A stretch of DNA of 36,538 nucleotides, taken from Nocardia sp. BSTN01 (GTDB taxonomy: Bacteria; Actinomycetota; Actinomycetes; Mycobacteriales; Mycobacteriaceae). The stretch is from assembly GCF_015354405.1 (NCBI RefSeq), contig NZ_JADKYP010000063.1, forward strand, positions 1-36,538. The letters run 5' to 3'. Positions 16,983-25,013 of this stretch are shown piece after piece. The notes beneath the pieces were generated by a model. It ran no database searches. It was not told the origin of the DNA and was given only the letters and a program-made list of their open reading frames with translations. Position 1 is the first letter of the stretch, and every line of letters begins with the position of its first letter. A program made the translations under genes and the position numbers.

Positions 16983-18097
16983 TGCCGATTCCGTCCGCAA
17001 CCGCACATTCCCCTGCCGCCGGGCAGGCTCCGACACCGGATGTTCACCTACCGGTCACCGGCGGCGGCCAGCGGGTGCATGCGGTCTCGGTGGTGATCCC
17101 GGTGTATCGCGGGGAGCAGACCATCGCCGGCTTGGTCGCCGAACTGCACGAATTGTCGCAGTCCTCGGTGACGCCGGACGGCAACCGTTTCGCGGTCGAG
17201 GAGATCGTGCTGGTCCACGACCACGGCCCCGACCGTTCCGACGTCGTGCTGCAGCGACTGGCCGCCGAATACCCGCAGGTCCGGGCCATCTGGCTGAGCC
17301 GCAACTTCGGTCAGGACGCGGCCACCATCGCCGGAATGGCCGCCGCCCGCGGCGAGTGGATCGTCACGATGGACGAAGACGGACAACACGATCCGGGATT
17401 CATCGGCGCCTTCCTCGACACCGCGCTCGCCCAGCGCGCGGATCTGGTCTATTCGAAGCCGACCAACACCCGCCCGCACGGCCTGCTGCGCAACCTCACC
17501 TCGCGCGGCGCCAAGGTGGTCTTGGCGACGGTCTTCGCCTTCCCCGATTCCACCCGCTTCGAAAGCTACCGGCTGATCCGCGGCGACATCGGCCGGCAGC
17601 TGGCCGAGGTCGCCTCCAACGGGGTGTATCTGGACGTGGCGCTGACCTGGGTGGTGGACAATACCGCGCAGGCGCCGGTGGTGCTGCGCGCGGAGGGCCG
17701 CGAAGAGTCCGGTTACAACTACCGCCGGCTGTTCTCGCTGTTCTGGAAGATGGTGCTGTGCAGCGGAACTCGCGGCCTGCGCCTGGTGAGCATGCTGGGC
17801 GTGACCCTGGCCGCCGGTGGTGCCGTGATGGCCGCGGTGGTGATCGGGAACGCCCTGTTCGGCAGCGGTCACGACCCCGAGGGCTGGGCCTCGATCATCG
17901 TGGTGCTGCTGCTGGTCTCGGGCGCGATCCTGTTCTCGCTCGGCCTGATCGCGGAGTATCTGGGTGTGGCGTTGCACGTGCTGGTGGGCAAACCGCTGTA
18001 TCTGACGGTAGATTCCCCGACACCGCGTCCGCACGCCGAGGCGCGGGTTCCGACCACGGCCGCAGCAATCGGGGGACACGATCCGGGTGAGCACTGA
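16982..18097 (+). CDS. GT2 polyprenyl-phosphate glycosyltransferase (ArnC/GtrB-like)
   Basis: Transfers a nucleotide-activated sugar to polyprenyl phosphate at the inner membrane face. The GT-A domain has VSVVIPVYRGEQT near residue 36, LSRNFGQDAATIAG near 106, and the metal-binding DEDGQHDP at 131-138 in place of the DxD motif. Two C-terminal hydrophobic helices (near residues 270-300 and 305-335, SMLGVTLAAGGAVMAAVVIG and IIVVLLLVSGAILFSLGL) are typical of GtrB/ArnC proteins. The start overlaps a short leader. The stop overlaps the DegT gene start by 11 bases. It is part of a presumed sugar-decoration pathway with DegT, GtrA and the YfhO-like protein; the sugar is inferred to be an amino sugar. 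Confidence 0.9.
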   Translation: MPIPSATAHSPAAGQAPTPDVHLPVTGGGQRVHAVSVVIPVYRGEQTIAGLVAELHELSQSSVTPDGNRFAVEEIVLVHDHGPDRSDVVLQRLAAEYPQVRAIWLSRNFGQDAATIAGMAAARGEWIVTMDEDGQHDPGFIGAFLDTALAQRADLVYSKPTNTRPHGLLRNLTSRGAKVVLATVFAFPDSTRFESYRLIRGDIGRQLAEVASNGVYLDVALTWVVDNTAQAPVVLRAEGREESGYNYRRLFSLFWKMVLCSGTRGLRLVSMLGVTLAAGGAVMAAVVIGNALFGSGHDPEGWASIIVVLLLVSGAILFSLGLIAEYLGVALHVLVGKPLYLTVDSPTPRPHAEARVPTTAAAIGGHDPGEH

Positions 18098-19223
18098 CCG
18101 CATCCTCTTCAGCCGTCCCTACCGCGCCCAGGCCGAGCTGACGAATCTGGCCGCCGTCCTGGCCTCCGACCACAGTCACGGCGACGGGCCGTTCACCGCG
18201 GCGGCGACGGCGAAACTGCGCGCCATCACCGGCGCTCCGCACGCCCTGCTGACCACCTCGTGCACCCACGCGCTGGAGATGGCCGGGCTGCTGCTCGAAC
18301 TGGGTCCCGACGACGAGGTGATCGTCCCCAGTTTCGCCTTCACCTCCACCGCCACCGCGGTCGCGATGCGCGGGGCCACCTGCGTCTTCGCCGATATCGA
18401 CGAGCGCGGCAACCTCGACCCGGAGTCGGTGGCCGCGGCGGTCACCGAACGCACCAAGGCGATCGTGGTCATCCACTACGGCGGCGTCGGTGCCGATATG
18501 GACCGGCTGCTCGAGATCTCCGAGGCGCACGGCCTGGCCATCGTCGAGGACACCGCGCACGGCCTCGGCGGCCGGTGGCGCGGGCGGCCGCTGGGCACGA
18601 TCGGCACCGTGGGAGCACTCAGCTTCCACGACACCAAGAACGTGCACTGCGGTGAGGGCGGGGCCATCCTGCTCACCGACGAGATCCTCATGGGGCGCGC
18701 CGAGATCATCCGCGAGAAGGGCACCGACCGGGCGCGGTTCCTGCGCGGGGCGGTCGACAAGTACTCCTGGCAGGACATCGGATCGAGTTATCTTCCCAGT
18801 GAGTTGAATGCCGCGGTGCTCGATGCGCAGCTGGCCGAATTCGACCGGATCCAGGCCGGGCGCATGCGGGTGTGGAACGCCTACGCCGCCGCGCTGCCGG
18901 AGTGGGCCGCGCGCAACGACGTGCGGTTGATGCAGGTCCCGGACGATCGCGAGCACACCGCACATCTGTACTTCCTGCGCACCCCGACCGAGGACGCCCG
19001 CGACGAGTTGATCGGATACCTTCGCGAACAAGGCATTTCGGCCCCGTTCCACTACGTGCCGCTGCACTCCAGCCCGGCCGGGCAGAAACTCGGCCGCACC
19101 ACGGTCCCCTGCCCGCGCACCGACGAATTCTCGGCGACCCTGCTCCGCCTGCCGCTGTGGCCGGATCTCAGCGATCAGCAGGTCGCGCGCGTGATCGAGA
19201 CGGTCACGGCCTTCACCGTGTGA
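18087..19223 (+). CDS. DegT/DnrJ/EryC1 sugar aminotransferase (WecE/RffA-like)
   Basis: PLP-dependent aminotransferase acting on nucleotide-4-keto-6-deoxy sugars. PSFAFTSTATAV near residue 81, the PLP-contact Asp155 in VEDTAHG, and the Schiff-base Lys184 in SFHDTKN are all present. The SFHxTKN form resembles dTDP-4-amino-4,6-dideoxygalactose transaminase (WecE/RffA) most closely, so the product may be a 4-amino-4,6-dideoxyhexose; that is family inference. 378 residues is the usual length. The GTG at 18087 overlaps the end of GT2, supporting coupled production of the sugar donor and its transferase. No 4,6-dehydratase gene lies in the window. Confidence 0.92.
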   Translation: MSTDRILFSRPYRAQAELTNLAAVLASDHSHGDGPFTAAATAKLRAITGAPHALLTTSCTHALEMAGLLLELGPDDEVIVPSFAFTSTATAVAMRGATCVFADIDERGNLDPESVAAAVTERTKAIVVIHYGGVGADMDRLLEISEAHGLAIVEDTAHGLGGRWRGRPLGTIGTVGALSFHDTKNVHCGEGGAILLTDEILMGRAEIIREKGTDRARFLRGAVDKYSWQDIGSSYLPSELNAAVLDAQLAEFDRIQAGRMRVWNAYAAALPEWAARNDVRLMQVPDDREHTAHLYFLRTPTEDARDELIGYLREQGISAPFHYVPLHSSPAGQKLGRTTVPCPRTDEFSATLLRLPLWPDLSDQQVARVIETVTAFTV

Positions 19224-19276
19224 GCGGGCGGAGACCACACCCGCGACAACGGTGCCGGACCGGCAGTAGACGGGCC

Positions 19277-19303
19277 GAAACGGGCGCCGCATACGCCCGG
19301 TTC
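19277..19303. terminator. terminator between DegT and hydrolase/ligase genes
   Basis: CGGGCG (19281-19286) pairs with CGCCCG (19294-19299) around a seven-base loop. Beyond one mismatch the stem extends by GAA/TTC. It lies in the 99-base gap between convergent genes and could serve both. Confidence 0.4.
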
Positions 19304-19322
19304 CGCCGCAACCTCCTGGCCG

Positions 19323-22268
19323 CTACCCCAGCAGAGCGGCCGCGACCTCGGGCGTGAGCAACTCGTAGCCTTCCGCCTCGCGGTTGTAGTACCAGGTGTT
19401 CTCGTTCGGTTCGAGGCGAAGTGCCGACCGCACCGCGTGGGTGGCGGGGCGGAAGCTGGAGCTGCGCGGAATCTCGTCAACCACCTGCACGACATCGGGT
19501 CGCTGGGCGTGGTCGAGGGCGCGCAGGCCCTCGGTGACGTCGGCGGGTTCCAGGCGGTGGCCCGCGCGCACGCTCACCACGGCCACCGCGAGCGTGGTGC
19601 TCGGGGTGCGGCGGCCGAACGCGACCTCCATGTCGACGGCCGCGATGTCGTTGAGCGCGTCCACGATCGGCTGGGTGTAGACCGGCCCGCGCGCGGTGGC
19701 GATGACGGTGTCGCGGCGGTCCATCAGCCAGTAGTCGCCGTCGCTGTCGCGGCGGAACAGATTCTCCGTCGGCATCCAGGCGTCACCGGCGCTGAAGACC
19801 CCGCGCAGGCCGCCGCGGGAGATGTCGACGGTGTCGGCGGCCCGCCCGATCAGCAGGCCCACCTCGTTGTCGGCGGCGCGGCGAGCGAAACCTCTTGTGT
19901 CGGTGACGATCTGCTCGGCGATCGGATCGTAGGAGATCAGTTCCACCTTCGCCGTGCCCGGCACCGGGCGGCCCTTGCAGCCGATCTTCACGCCCGCCAC
20001 GTTCGCGAGCACCACATCTCCCTCGATGGAGGCGTAGAACTCCAACACCCGCGCGGGGGCGAACCGTTCCGTGGTGCGCCGCCACAACCCGGCCGGTATA
20101 CCGGAGCCGATGAACAGCCGGATCGGATGCGAATGGCCGGCGGGGAAGGTGTCGGCGTCGAGGATGTCGCGCAGCATGGTCCAGGTGTAGGTGACCACGG
20201 TGACCCCGTAGCGGTGCACCTCCGCGGCGAAGCTGGGCGGATCCAGCGACCGGGCCAGCGCGATCCGGCTGCCACCGGCCACCGCGCCACCCAGACTCAC
20301 CAGCAGTCCCGACGAATGATGCAGCGGCGCAAGGCAATACACCGTATCGCGGCGGTCGAGATCGGCCGCCGATGCGGTGCCGAAGGCCGACAGCGCCCAC
20401 CGGTGGTTGGTGATGTATTTCAGGTCGAGTTTGTCGCCGGTGCCGGTGACCAGGATGAACGCCAGCTCGCGCGCCACCCCCGGATCGGGGCGGAACCAGC
20501 CCGGCAGCGCCACCGCCGCCGGGTCGACCTGCTCCAGGTCGACCACATCGGCGCCGTCCGGAATGTCGAGTGTGCGGGCATTGCCGCCCCCGAGCACCAG
20601 GACCCGGGTTCCGGCGGCGGCCGCGGTCCGCAGATTCTCCGGATCGGCCACGATCACCGTGGTTCCGGTCGATTCGACCGCCCGCGCGGTATCGCCGCCG
20701 GGCGCCAGCAACACCGCGACCGCCCCGATCCGCGAGAGCGCCGCGACCGAGGCCAGCGCACTCGGGCGGGTTTCCATCAGCACCCCGACGCGGGTGCCGG
20801 GGCGTACGCCCGCCGAGATCAGCCCGCGCACCACATTGTCGATGCGGGCGCCGACCGCGGCGTGGGTGTGTACCCGGTCGTCGAAGAGGAACAACTCCCG
20901 CATCGGCGCGCTGCGCTGTTGTTCGGCGAGCAAGCGGCCCAGCGAGATCCGGGTGTGCGACTGGATCATGCCGAGCCGGGTCAGCCGGGGCAGCGCCCGG
21001 GCCGCCTCCCCCGTCAGCTCCTTCGATCCGCGCAGCGCGTTTCCGGCCAGGCTGCCGAACGCCGCGCCGATTCCCGCGCCGGCCTCGGCCAGGGTGGCCG
21101 CGGTGTGCACGACCCGGGTGGCGGCGGTGGCCTGGCGGTCGGCGGCCACGTGCTCGTGCATGGGCGCGATCTGTTCGGGCAGTTCGGCGTGCCCGCCCAG
21201 CCAGTTCACCCAGTCGCGCACCAGCGGCCAGGTCTGGTTGGTGGCGGTACTGCCCGCCACCAGGCCGAAATGCCCCGCCACCAGTGTGGCCTCGTAGACC
21301 TCGGCATTGGGCGCCGCGCGCACGATACCGCGCACCGCCGCCGGCTGGCCGATGTCGTCGACCTCGCCGACGAAGGCGAGGATGGGGCATTTGACCTCGG
21401 CCAGCGAGATCGGCTGATCACGAATGACGAAGCCGCCGGACATCATCCGGTTGTGCGCGACGAACTGCTTGAGCAGATCGGCGGCCGCCGGTCCGGAATA
21501 GCCCACCCAGCCGTCATGTTCGAGGAAGCGGCGCTGACGTTCCTTGGGCAGCAACGCCTCCCGGTCGTGCAACTGGCGCAGGAAGTCGATCCGGGCCTTC
21601 GCCGTCTTCACCGGGTCGAGCAACTGGAAGCCGACGCGCACCATGGCATCGGTGATCGGCAGCCGGGTCAGGACGTGGTCGGCGACGAAATCGGCGACCT
21701 CCGACACCAGTCCGTAGGGCAGCCCGAACGGCAGGCCCGCCACGATGTCGACCGGGCTGCCGAAGGTGACGATGCTCTGCACGCCCTTGCCGTAGCGGAA
21801 CGCGGTGGCCTGGTAGGCGAACATGCCGCCCTGCGAGTACCCCATCAGGTGGACCCCGCGGCCGGTCAGTTCGTTGACCGTGTCGATCGCGCTCGACAGG
21901 GCGAGGACGTGGTCGGCCAGATCGCGCTGCCAGCCGCCTTCCTCGGTGGCCGGCGAGCCGAAATCCAATACCCAGCAATCGATTCCGGCGCGATGGAGGA
22001 TACCGACCGCGCCGCCCTCGGCATTGACGTCGTAGATGTCGGCGTTGACCATCAGCGGCGGCACCAGCAGCGCGACGGGCCGGTCCGCGGCCGGATCGTC
22101 GGGGAAGTAGTGGCGCAGCCGGTACATCCGCTTGCGCTCGGTGACCTCGAAGGGCGAGGACTCCACGTCGTGGGCGAGGCCGCCGAAACGGATGACCTCG
22201 AGACCGTTCTGCGCGGTCGCCATCAACCGTCGCGCCGGCCCCGTCAGGGTTCTCGTATCGAACTTCAC
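19323..22268 (-). CDS. bifunctional alpha/beta hydrolase (PhaC-like) and acyl-CoA synthetase-like protein
   Basis: A ~981-residue two-domain protein comparable to M. tuberculosis Rv1683. Residues ~1-370 are a PhaC-like alpha/beta hydrolase with nucleophile motif GYSQGG near 145, acid FVGEVDDIG near 300 and VAGHFGLVAGS carrying the His near 333. The nucleophile is Ser, not the Cys of polyhydroxyalkanoate synthases, which favours hydrolase or lipase activity. Residues ~430-980 are an AMP-binding fold (EFYASIEGDVV near 720, DYWLMDRRDT near 845). The canonical STGTTGxPK-type loop is replaced by ILVTGTGDKLDLKYITN, so ligase activity needs testing. The start is the GTG at 22268, with GGGAG five bases upstream; a GTG at 22274 is possible. 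A role in acylglycerol turnover is likely. Confidence 0.85.
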   Translation of the reverse strand: MKFDTRTLTGPARRLMATAQNGLEVIRFGGLAHDVESSPFEVTERKRMYRLRHYFPDDPAADRPVALLVPPLMVNADIYDVNAEGGAVGILHRAGIDCWVLDFGSPATEEGGWQRDLADHVLALSSAIDTVNELTGRGVHLMGYSQGGMFAYQATAFRYGKGVQSIVTFGSPVDIVAGLPFGLPYGLVSEVADFVADHVLTRLPITDAMVRVGFQLLDPVKTAKARIDFLRQLHDREALLPKERQRRFLEHDGWVGYSGPAAADLLKQFVAHNRMMSGGFVIRDQPISLAEVKCPILAFVGEVDDIGQPAAVRGIVRAAPNAEVYEATLVAGHFGLVAGSTATNQTWPLVRDWVNWLGGHAELPEQIAPMHEHVAADRQATAATRVVHTAATLAEAGAGIGAAFGSLAGNALRGSKELTGEAARALPRLTRLGMIQSHTRISLGRLLAEQQRSAPMRELFLFDDRVHTHAAVGARIDNVVRGLISAGVRPGTRVGVLMETRPSALASVAALSRIGAVAVLLAPGGDTARAVESTGTTVIVADPENLRTAAAAGTRVLVLGGGNARTLDIPDGADVVDLEQVDPAAVALPGWFRPDPGVARELAFILVTGTGDKLDLKYITNHRWALSAFGTASAADLDRRDTVYCLAPLHHSSGLLVSLGGAVAGGSRIALARSLDPPSFAAEVHRYGVTVVTYTWTMLRDILDADTFPAGHSHPIRLFIGSGIPAGLWRRTTERFAPARVLEFYASIEGDVVLANVAGVKIGCKGRPVPGTAKVELISYDPIAEQIVTDTRGFARRAADNEVGLLIGRAADTVDISRGGLRGVFSAGDAWMPTENLFRRDSDGDYWLMDRRDTVIATARGPVYTQPIVDALNDIAAVDMEVAFGRRTPSTTLAVAVVSVRAGHRLEPADVTEGLRALDHAQRPDVVQVVDEIPRSSSFRPATHAVRSALRLEPNENTWYYNREAEGYELLTPEVAAALLG

Positions 22269-22361
22269 AACCACTCCCAGCCCTTGTGCCCTGCGCTCAC
22301 ACCTTCACGCCCCCTGCGTGCGGGTCGAGCCTGCCACATCGACAGCCTACTGCGGCCCCGT

Positions 22362-22387
22362 TGTGATCGGTCCCATCCGCGATCACA
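22362..22387. promoter_or_regulatory. CRP-like 26-bp inverted repeat
   Basis: TGTGATCG (22362-22369) and its exact complement CGATCACA (22380-22387) flank a ten-base centre. The outer TGTGA/TCACA resembles Crp-type half-sites, but the spacing is wider than the TGTGA-N6-TCACA consensus. It lies about 90 bases before the hydrolase/ligase gene. The 22275-22664 gap contains this, the repeat at 22563-22584 and no gene that I can support. Confidence 0.4.
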
Positions 22388-22562
22388 GGTTGCGCACGGA
22401 CGGGGTGCGGGCGCGGCCGCCGGCACAGAGTTTTCGCGAATACGGTCGCGCGGCACCGGCTGTGCCCTACGATGGATCACGGAAGCCGTTGTAGCGCATG
22501 ACTATTCGATCAGATGTCTAGTTCGCCAGGCCAGTCCCGACTCCCATTCTCCGCAGGTGGCA

Positions 22563-22584
22563 GAAACCGATTCCGGTCGGTTTC
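22563..22584. promoter_or_regulatory. 22-bp inverted repeat upstream of encapsulin remnant
   Basis: GAAACCGA and TCGGTTTC form a perfect 8-bp inverted repeat with a six-base centre, 80 bases before the encapsulin remnant's ATG. It may be the surviving operator or promoter-proximal site of the lost operon. Confidence 0.35.
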
Positions 22585-22664
22585 GTGTCCGCGTGTTCGC
22601 GTGCCGACGACAGTGTTCGGCGCTGTCCGCATCCATCGCCAACCCCCCGAGGTGAGGACCGCAG

Positions 22665-22811
22665 ATGACCCTCGAACTTCCCGACCGGACCGACAATCAC
22701 GACCGCAAATCCCTGTCCACCGCCGCCGCCCATCAATTGGCCCACACCACCAAATCCGAACCCCAGATGCACGATATCGGCCCGTCACCGGTGGCCGGTC
22801 GGCCGCGGTGA
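22665..22811 (+). pseudogene. N-terminal remnant of a family 2B encapsulin shell protein
   Basis: The ATG at 22665 has a strong ribosome binding site (AGGTGAGGA). The frame runs 48 codons. Its segment SLSTAAAHQLAHTTKSEPQM followed by HDIGP matches the start of family 2B (cyclic-nucleotide-domain) encapsulins, which read SLxTAAAxxLATTTKxxPQMxxI and continue with xRWLLRxLPWV. Here that continuation is missing after DIGP, and the frame ends at a TGA overlapping the methyltransferase remnant. A full protein is about 450-480 residues, so over 90% is lost. The match is from family knowledge and was not searched. Confidence 0.72.
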
Positions 22812-23050
22812 GCTGGATCGACGCCCACTACGGGTGCATGATCCATCCGCGCGGCGAGTATTTCCGGGCGATGACGGCCCACGGCCTGGTCCCTATCGCG
22901 GTCACCGACCTGACCTCCGCGACCATCCCGTACTGGGAACTTCGTACGCGGTGCGAGCTGGCGACCGGGGTGGAGGAACCGTTTCTCACGTCCTATCGCG
23001 AGGGCAGTTTCCAGTACCTGGTCATAGCCGCCGATAAGGTAGGACGGTGA
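22808..23050 (+). pseudogene. C-terminal remnant of geranyl-diphosphate 2-C-methyltransferase
   Basis: Eighty codons from a GTG at 22808 (overlapping the encapsulin remnant's TGA) encode VSWIDAHYGC, then PRGEYFRAM, VTDLT, IPYWELRT, LATGVEE and SFQYLVIAADKV. This follows, without gaps, the last ~80 residues of the streptomycete enzyme that C-methylates geranyl diphosphate for 2-methylisoborneol (VSxINAH..., PYWELRA, LVTGIE, SFQYVLIAADRV). The first ~210 residues, including the SAM-binding site, are missing, so no activity is expected. Family-like residues may begin slightly upstream (GRSAAV), placing the junction at about 22780-22800. Its stop overlaps the idi start. Confidence 0.75.
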
Positions 23051-23610
23051 CCGGCACCCACACCACCTCCACCGACAGCACGGTCGACCGCGAGTCCCTG
23101 CCCGTCGAACTGGTCGACGAGCAGGGCCGCGCGACCGGAATCTGCCCGGTGTCCGACGCCCACACCGCGCCCGGACGGCTGCACCGCGCGTTCTCGGTGC
23201 TGCTGTTCGGGCCGGACGGGCGGGTGCTGCTGCAGCAGCGGGCCGCGGTCAAGACCCGGTTCCCGCTGCGCTGGTCCAACACCTGCTGCGGACACCCGGG
23301 GCCGGGCCAGTCCCTCGCCGAGGCCGCCGCTGTCCGGCTGGGCGAGGAACTGCGGATCGGCGCGGAACTGCGTGAGGTCGGGGTCTATCGCTACCGGGCC
23401 GACGATCCCGCGACCGGGCGGGTCGAGGACGAATGGGATCACGTACTGATCGGCGAGTTCACCGGCGTGCCCGAACATCCCGACCCGGCGGAAGTAGCCG
23501 CGCTGCGCTGGGCGGATCCCGATCGGCTCGACGCCGATATCGCTTGCGCCCCAGCGGATTTCACGCCGTGGCTGCACGGTGTGCTGGCCACGGCGCGCAC
23601 CGGCCGCTGA
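23047..23610 (+). CDS. idi: isopentenyl-diphosphate delta-isomerase, type 1
   Basis: Interconverts isopentenyl and dimethylallyl diphosphate, supplying the starter for isoprenoid chains. The Nudix-like fold shows RLHRAFSVLLF near residue 44, the catalytic Cys81 in NTCCGHP, and the EDEWDHVL segment with the acidic residue near 136. At 187 residues it is the usual length. The GTG start overlaps the methyltransferase remnant's TGA (GTGA) and has AGGTAGGA upstream. It therefore sits as the last gene of the decayed terpene operon, where it would have provided dimethylallyl diphosphate for geranyl diphosphate synthesis. It appears intact and may be kept because it serves general isoprenoid synthesis. 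It converges on hmp with six bases between the stops. Confidence 0.94.
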   Translation: MTGTHTTSTDSTVDRESLPVELVDEQGRATGICPVSDAHTAPGRLHRAFSVLLFGPDGRVLLQQRAAVKTRFPLRWSNTCCGHPGPGQSLAEAAAVRLGEELRIGAELREVGVYRYRADDPATGRVEDEWDHVLIGEFTGVPEHPDPAEVAALRWADPDRLDADIACAPADFTPWLHGVLATARTGR

Positions 23611-23616
23611 ACCGGC

Positions 23617-24852
23617 TCACAGATCCAGCAACCAGTCGTTGGGGGCGAACAGTTCGAAGTGGACCCGCTCGTCGGCCACACCGGCGGCTTTCAGCTGCGC
23701 CCGTGCCGCCTGCAGGAAGCCGGTGCCACCGCACAGGTAGATCTCGGCGTCCGCGGGCAGCTCGATGCCGGTCAGCGACAGCAGGCCCGCGTGCGTGCCG
23801 GCACTGAGCTCCTCGTACCAGACGTGCAGCTCGGCCTCGGGCAGACCGGCGACCAGATCGGCCTGGGTACCGCGCAGCGGATGCGTGGCCTCGGCCCGGT
23901 CCGCGTGCAACGCCAGCACCCGGCGCGGCGATCCGGTGGCCGCGAGATATTCCAGGATTCCGACCATCGGGGTGACGCCGATGCCGGCCGAGATGAGCAC
24001 CAGCGGTGTCCGCGCGGCGGTGTCGATGGTCAGATCGCCGAACGGCAGGGTGATCTGCAGCCGGTCGCCCACCTCGACATCGGTGTGCAGCCATGACGAG
24101 ACCTCGCCCTCGGGCCGGTCGCCGACGGCGGTGACACGACGCACCGCGAAGGCCAGCCGGCCCGCGCCGGGCGCGTTGACGAGGCTGTACTGGCGCAGCT
24201 GGCGGGCGCCGTCGGGCAGGTCTGCGCCGACCGAAACATATTGTCCGGGAACGAATTCGGGAAGCGGCGCCGCCGTGTCGGCGGATTCCACGACGAAGGT
24301 GACGGTGTCGGCGGAATCCTCGATGCGCCGCACCACCCGGACCTCACGGAAGACCGCGCCCGGTTCGACTCCCGCGCCGGAGTACAGCTCGTTCTCGAAT
24401 CCCATCAGGGTGTCGGCCATCAGCCAGTAGACCCGGTCCCACGCGGCCGCCACCTCGGCGGTGACGGCCTCGCCCAGCACGTGCGCGATCGCCGCGAACA
24501 GATGCTCGTGCACGACCGGATACTGGTCGGGCACCACCCCGAGCGAGGCGTGCTTGTGGCCGATGCGGGCCAGCAGTTGGCGCGGATGCGGCAGGGCCGG
24601 ATCGACGAGGTGGGTGGCGAATGTGGCGATCGAGGCGGCCAGCGCGCGCTGCTGCTCCCCCTGGGCCTGATTGCCGCGATTGAACACGTTGCGCAGCAGA
24701 TCGGGGTGTGCGGCGAAGAGGCGGCGATAGAACTCGGCGGTGATGTCGTCGATCCGCGCCCCGATCACCGGCAGGGTCGCCCGCACGATCTCGGCGTGGT
24801 GTGGTTCCAGTTCGGCGATGGTGTCCAGGGCCGATGTCGACGCGGTCGTCAT
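23617..24852 (-). CDS. hmp: flavohaemoprotein (nitric oxide dioxygenase)
   Basis: Detoxifies NO to nitrate using O2 and NAD(P)H. The globin domain spans about residues 1-140 with the proximal His in RIGHKHASLGV near 85. The FAD-binding barrel carries RQYSLVNAPG near 205, and the NAD domain has SAGIGVTPMVG near 270 and the YLCGGTGFL motif near 372. The ATG at 24852 is preceded by AGAGGAG at good spacing. 411 residues is typical. nsrR lies 216 bases upstream on the same strand, and a 15-bp palindrome lies 28-42 bases before the ATG. Induction by NO through NsrR is the natural reading. Confidence 0.95.
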   Translation of the reverse strand: MTTASTSALDTIAELEPHHAEIVRATLPVIGARIDDITAEFYRRLFAAHPDLLRNVFNRGNQAQGEQQRALAASIATFATHLVDPALPHPRQLLARIGHKHASLGVVPDQYPVVHEHLFAAIAHVLGEAVTAEVAAAWDRVYWLMADTLMGFENELYSGAGVEPGAVFREVRVVRRIEDSADTVTFVVESADTAAPLPEFVPGQYVSVGADLPDGARQLRQYSLVNAPGAGRLAFAVRRVTAVGDRPEGEVSSWLHTDVEVGDRLQITLPFGDLTIDTAARTPLVLISAGIGVTPMVGILEYLAATGSPRRVLALHADRAEATHPLRGTQADLVAGLPEAELHVWYEELSAGTHAGLLSLTGIELPADAEIYLCGGTGFLQAARAQLKAAGVADERVHFELFAPNDWLLDL

Positions 24853-24879
24853 GATGAAACTCCTCTTCGAGCAACAATT

Positions 24880-24894
24880 CCGGTGAATCACCGG
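24880..24894. promoter_or_regulatory. palindrome in the hmp upstream region, possible operator
   Basis: CCGGTGA-A-TCACCGG is a perfect 7-bp inverted repeat about one helical turn upstream of the hmp ribosome binding site. Its position fits a repressor site, but it does not match the AT-rich NsrR consensus I know from proteobacteria. It could equally be a leader hairpin. Confidence 0.35.
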
Positions 24895-25013
24895 ACGAAT
24901 TCCACGGTAACCATTTCCGGGGTTTCGAATCCAATTCCGAGGCCGTGTGTTCAATTACGGCACGGAATGCGGATTATGTTGTCCACGCCACATTTTCGTC
25001 CCGATACAGAGAT

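Noticed and set aside
19437-22655. 1072-codon open frame on the plus strand
   Set aside because: It is antisense to the hydrolase/acyl-CoA synthetase gene. Composition is Arg/Gly/His/Gln-rich with no domain; it is an artefact of high GC3.
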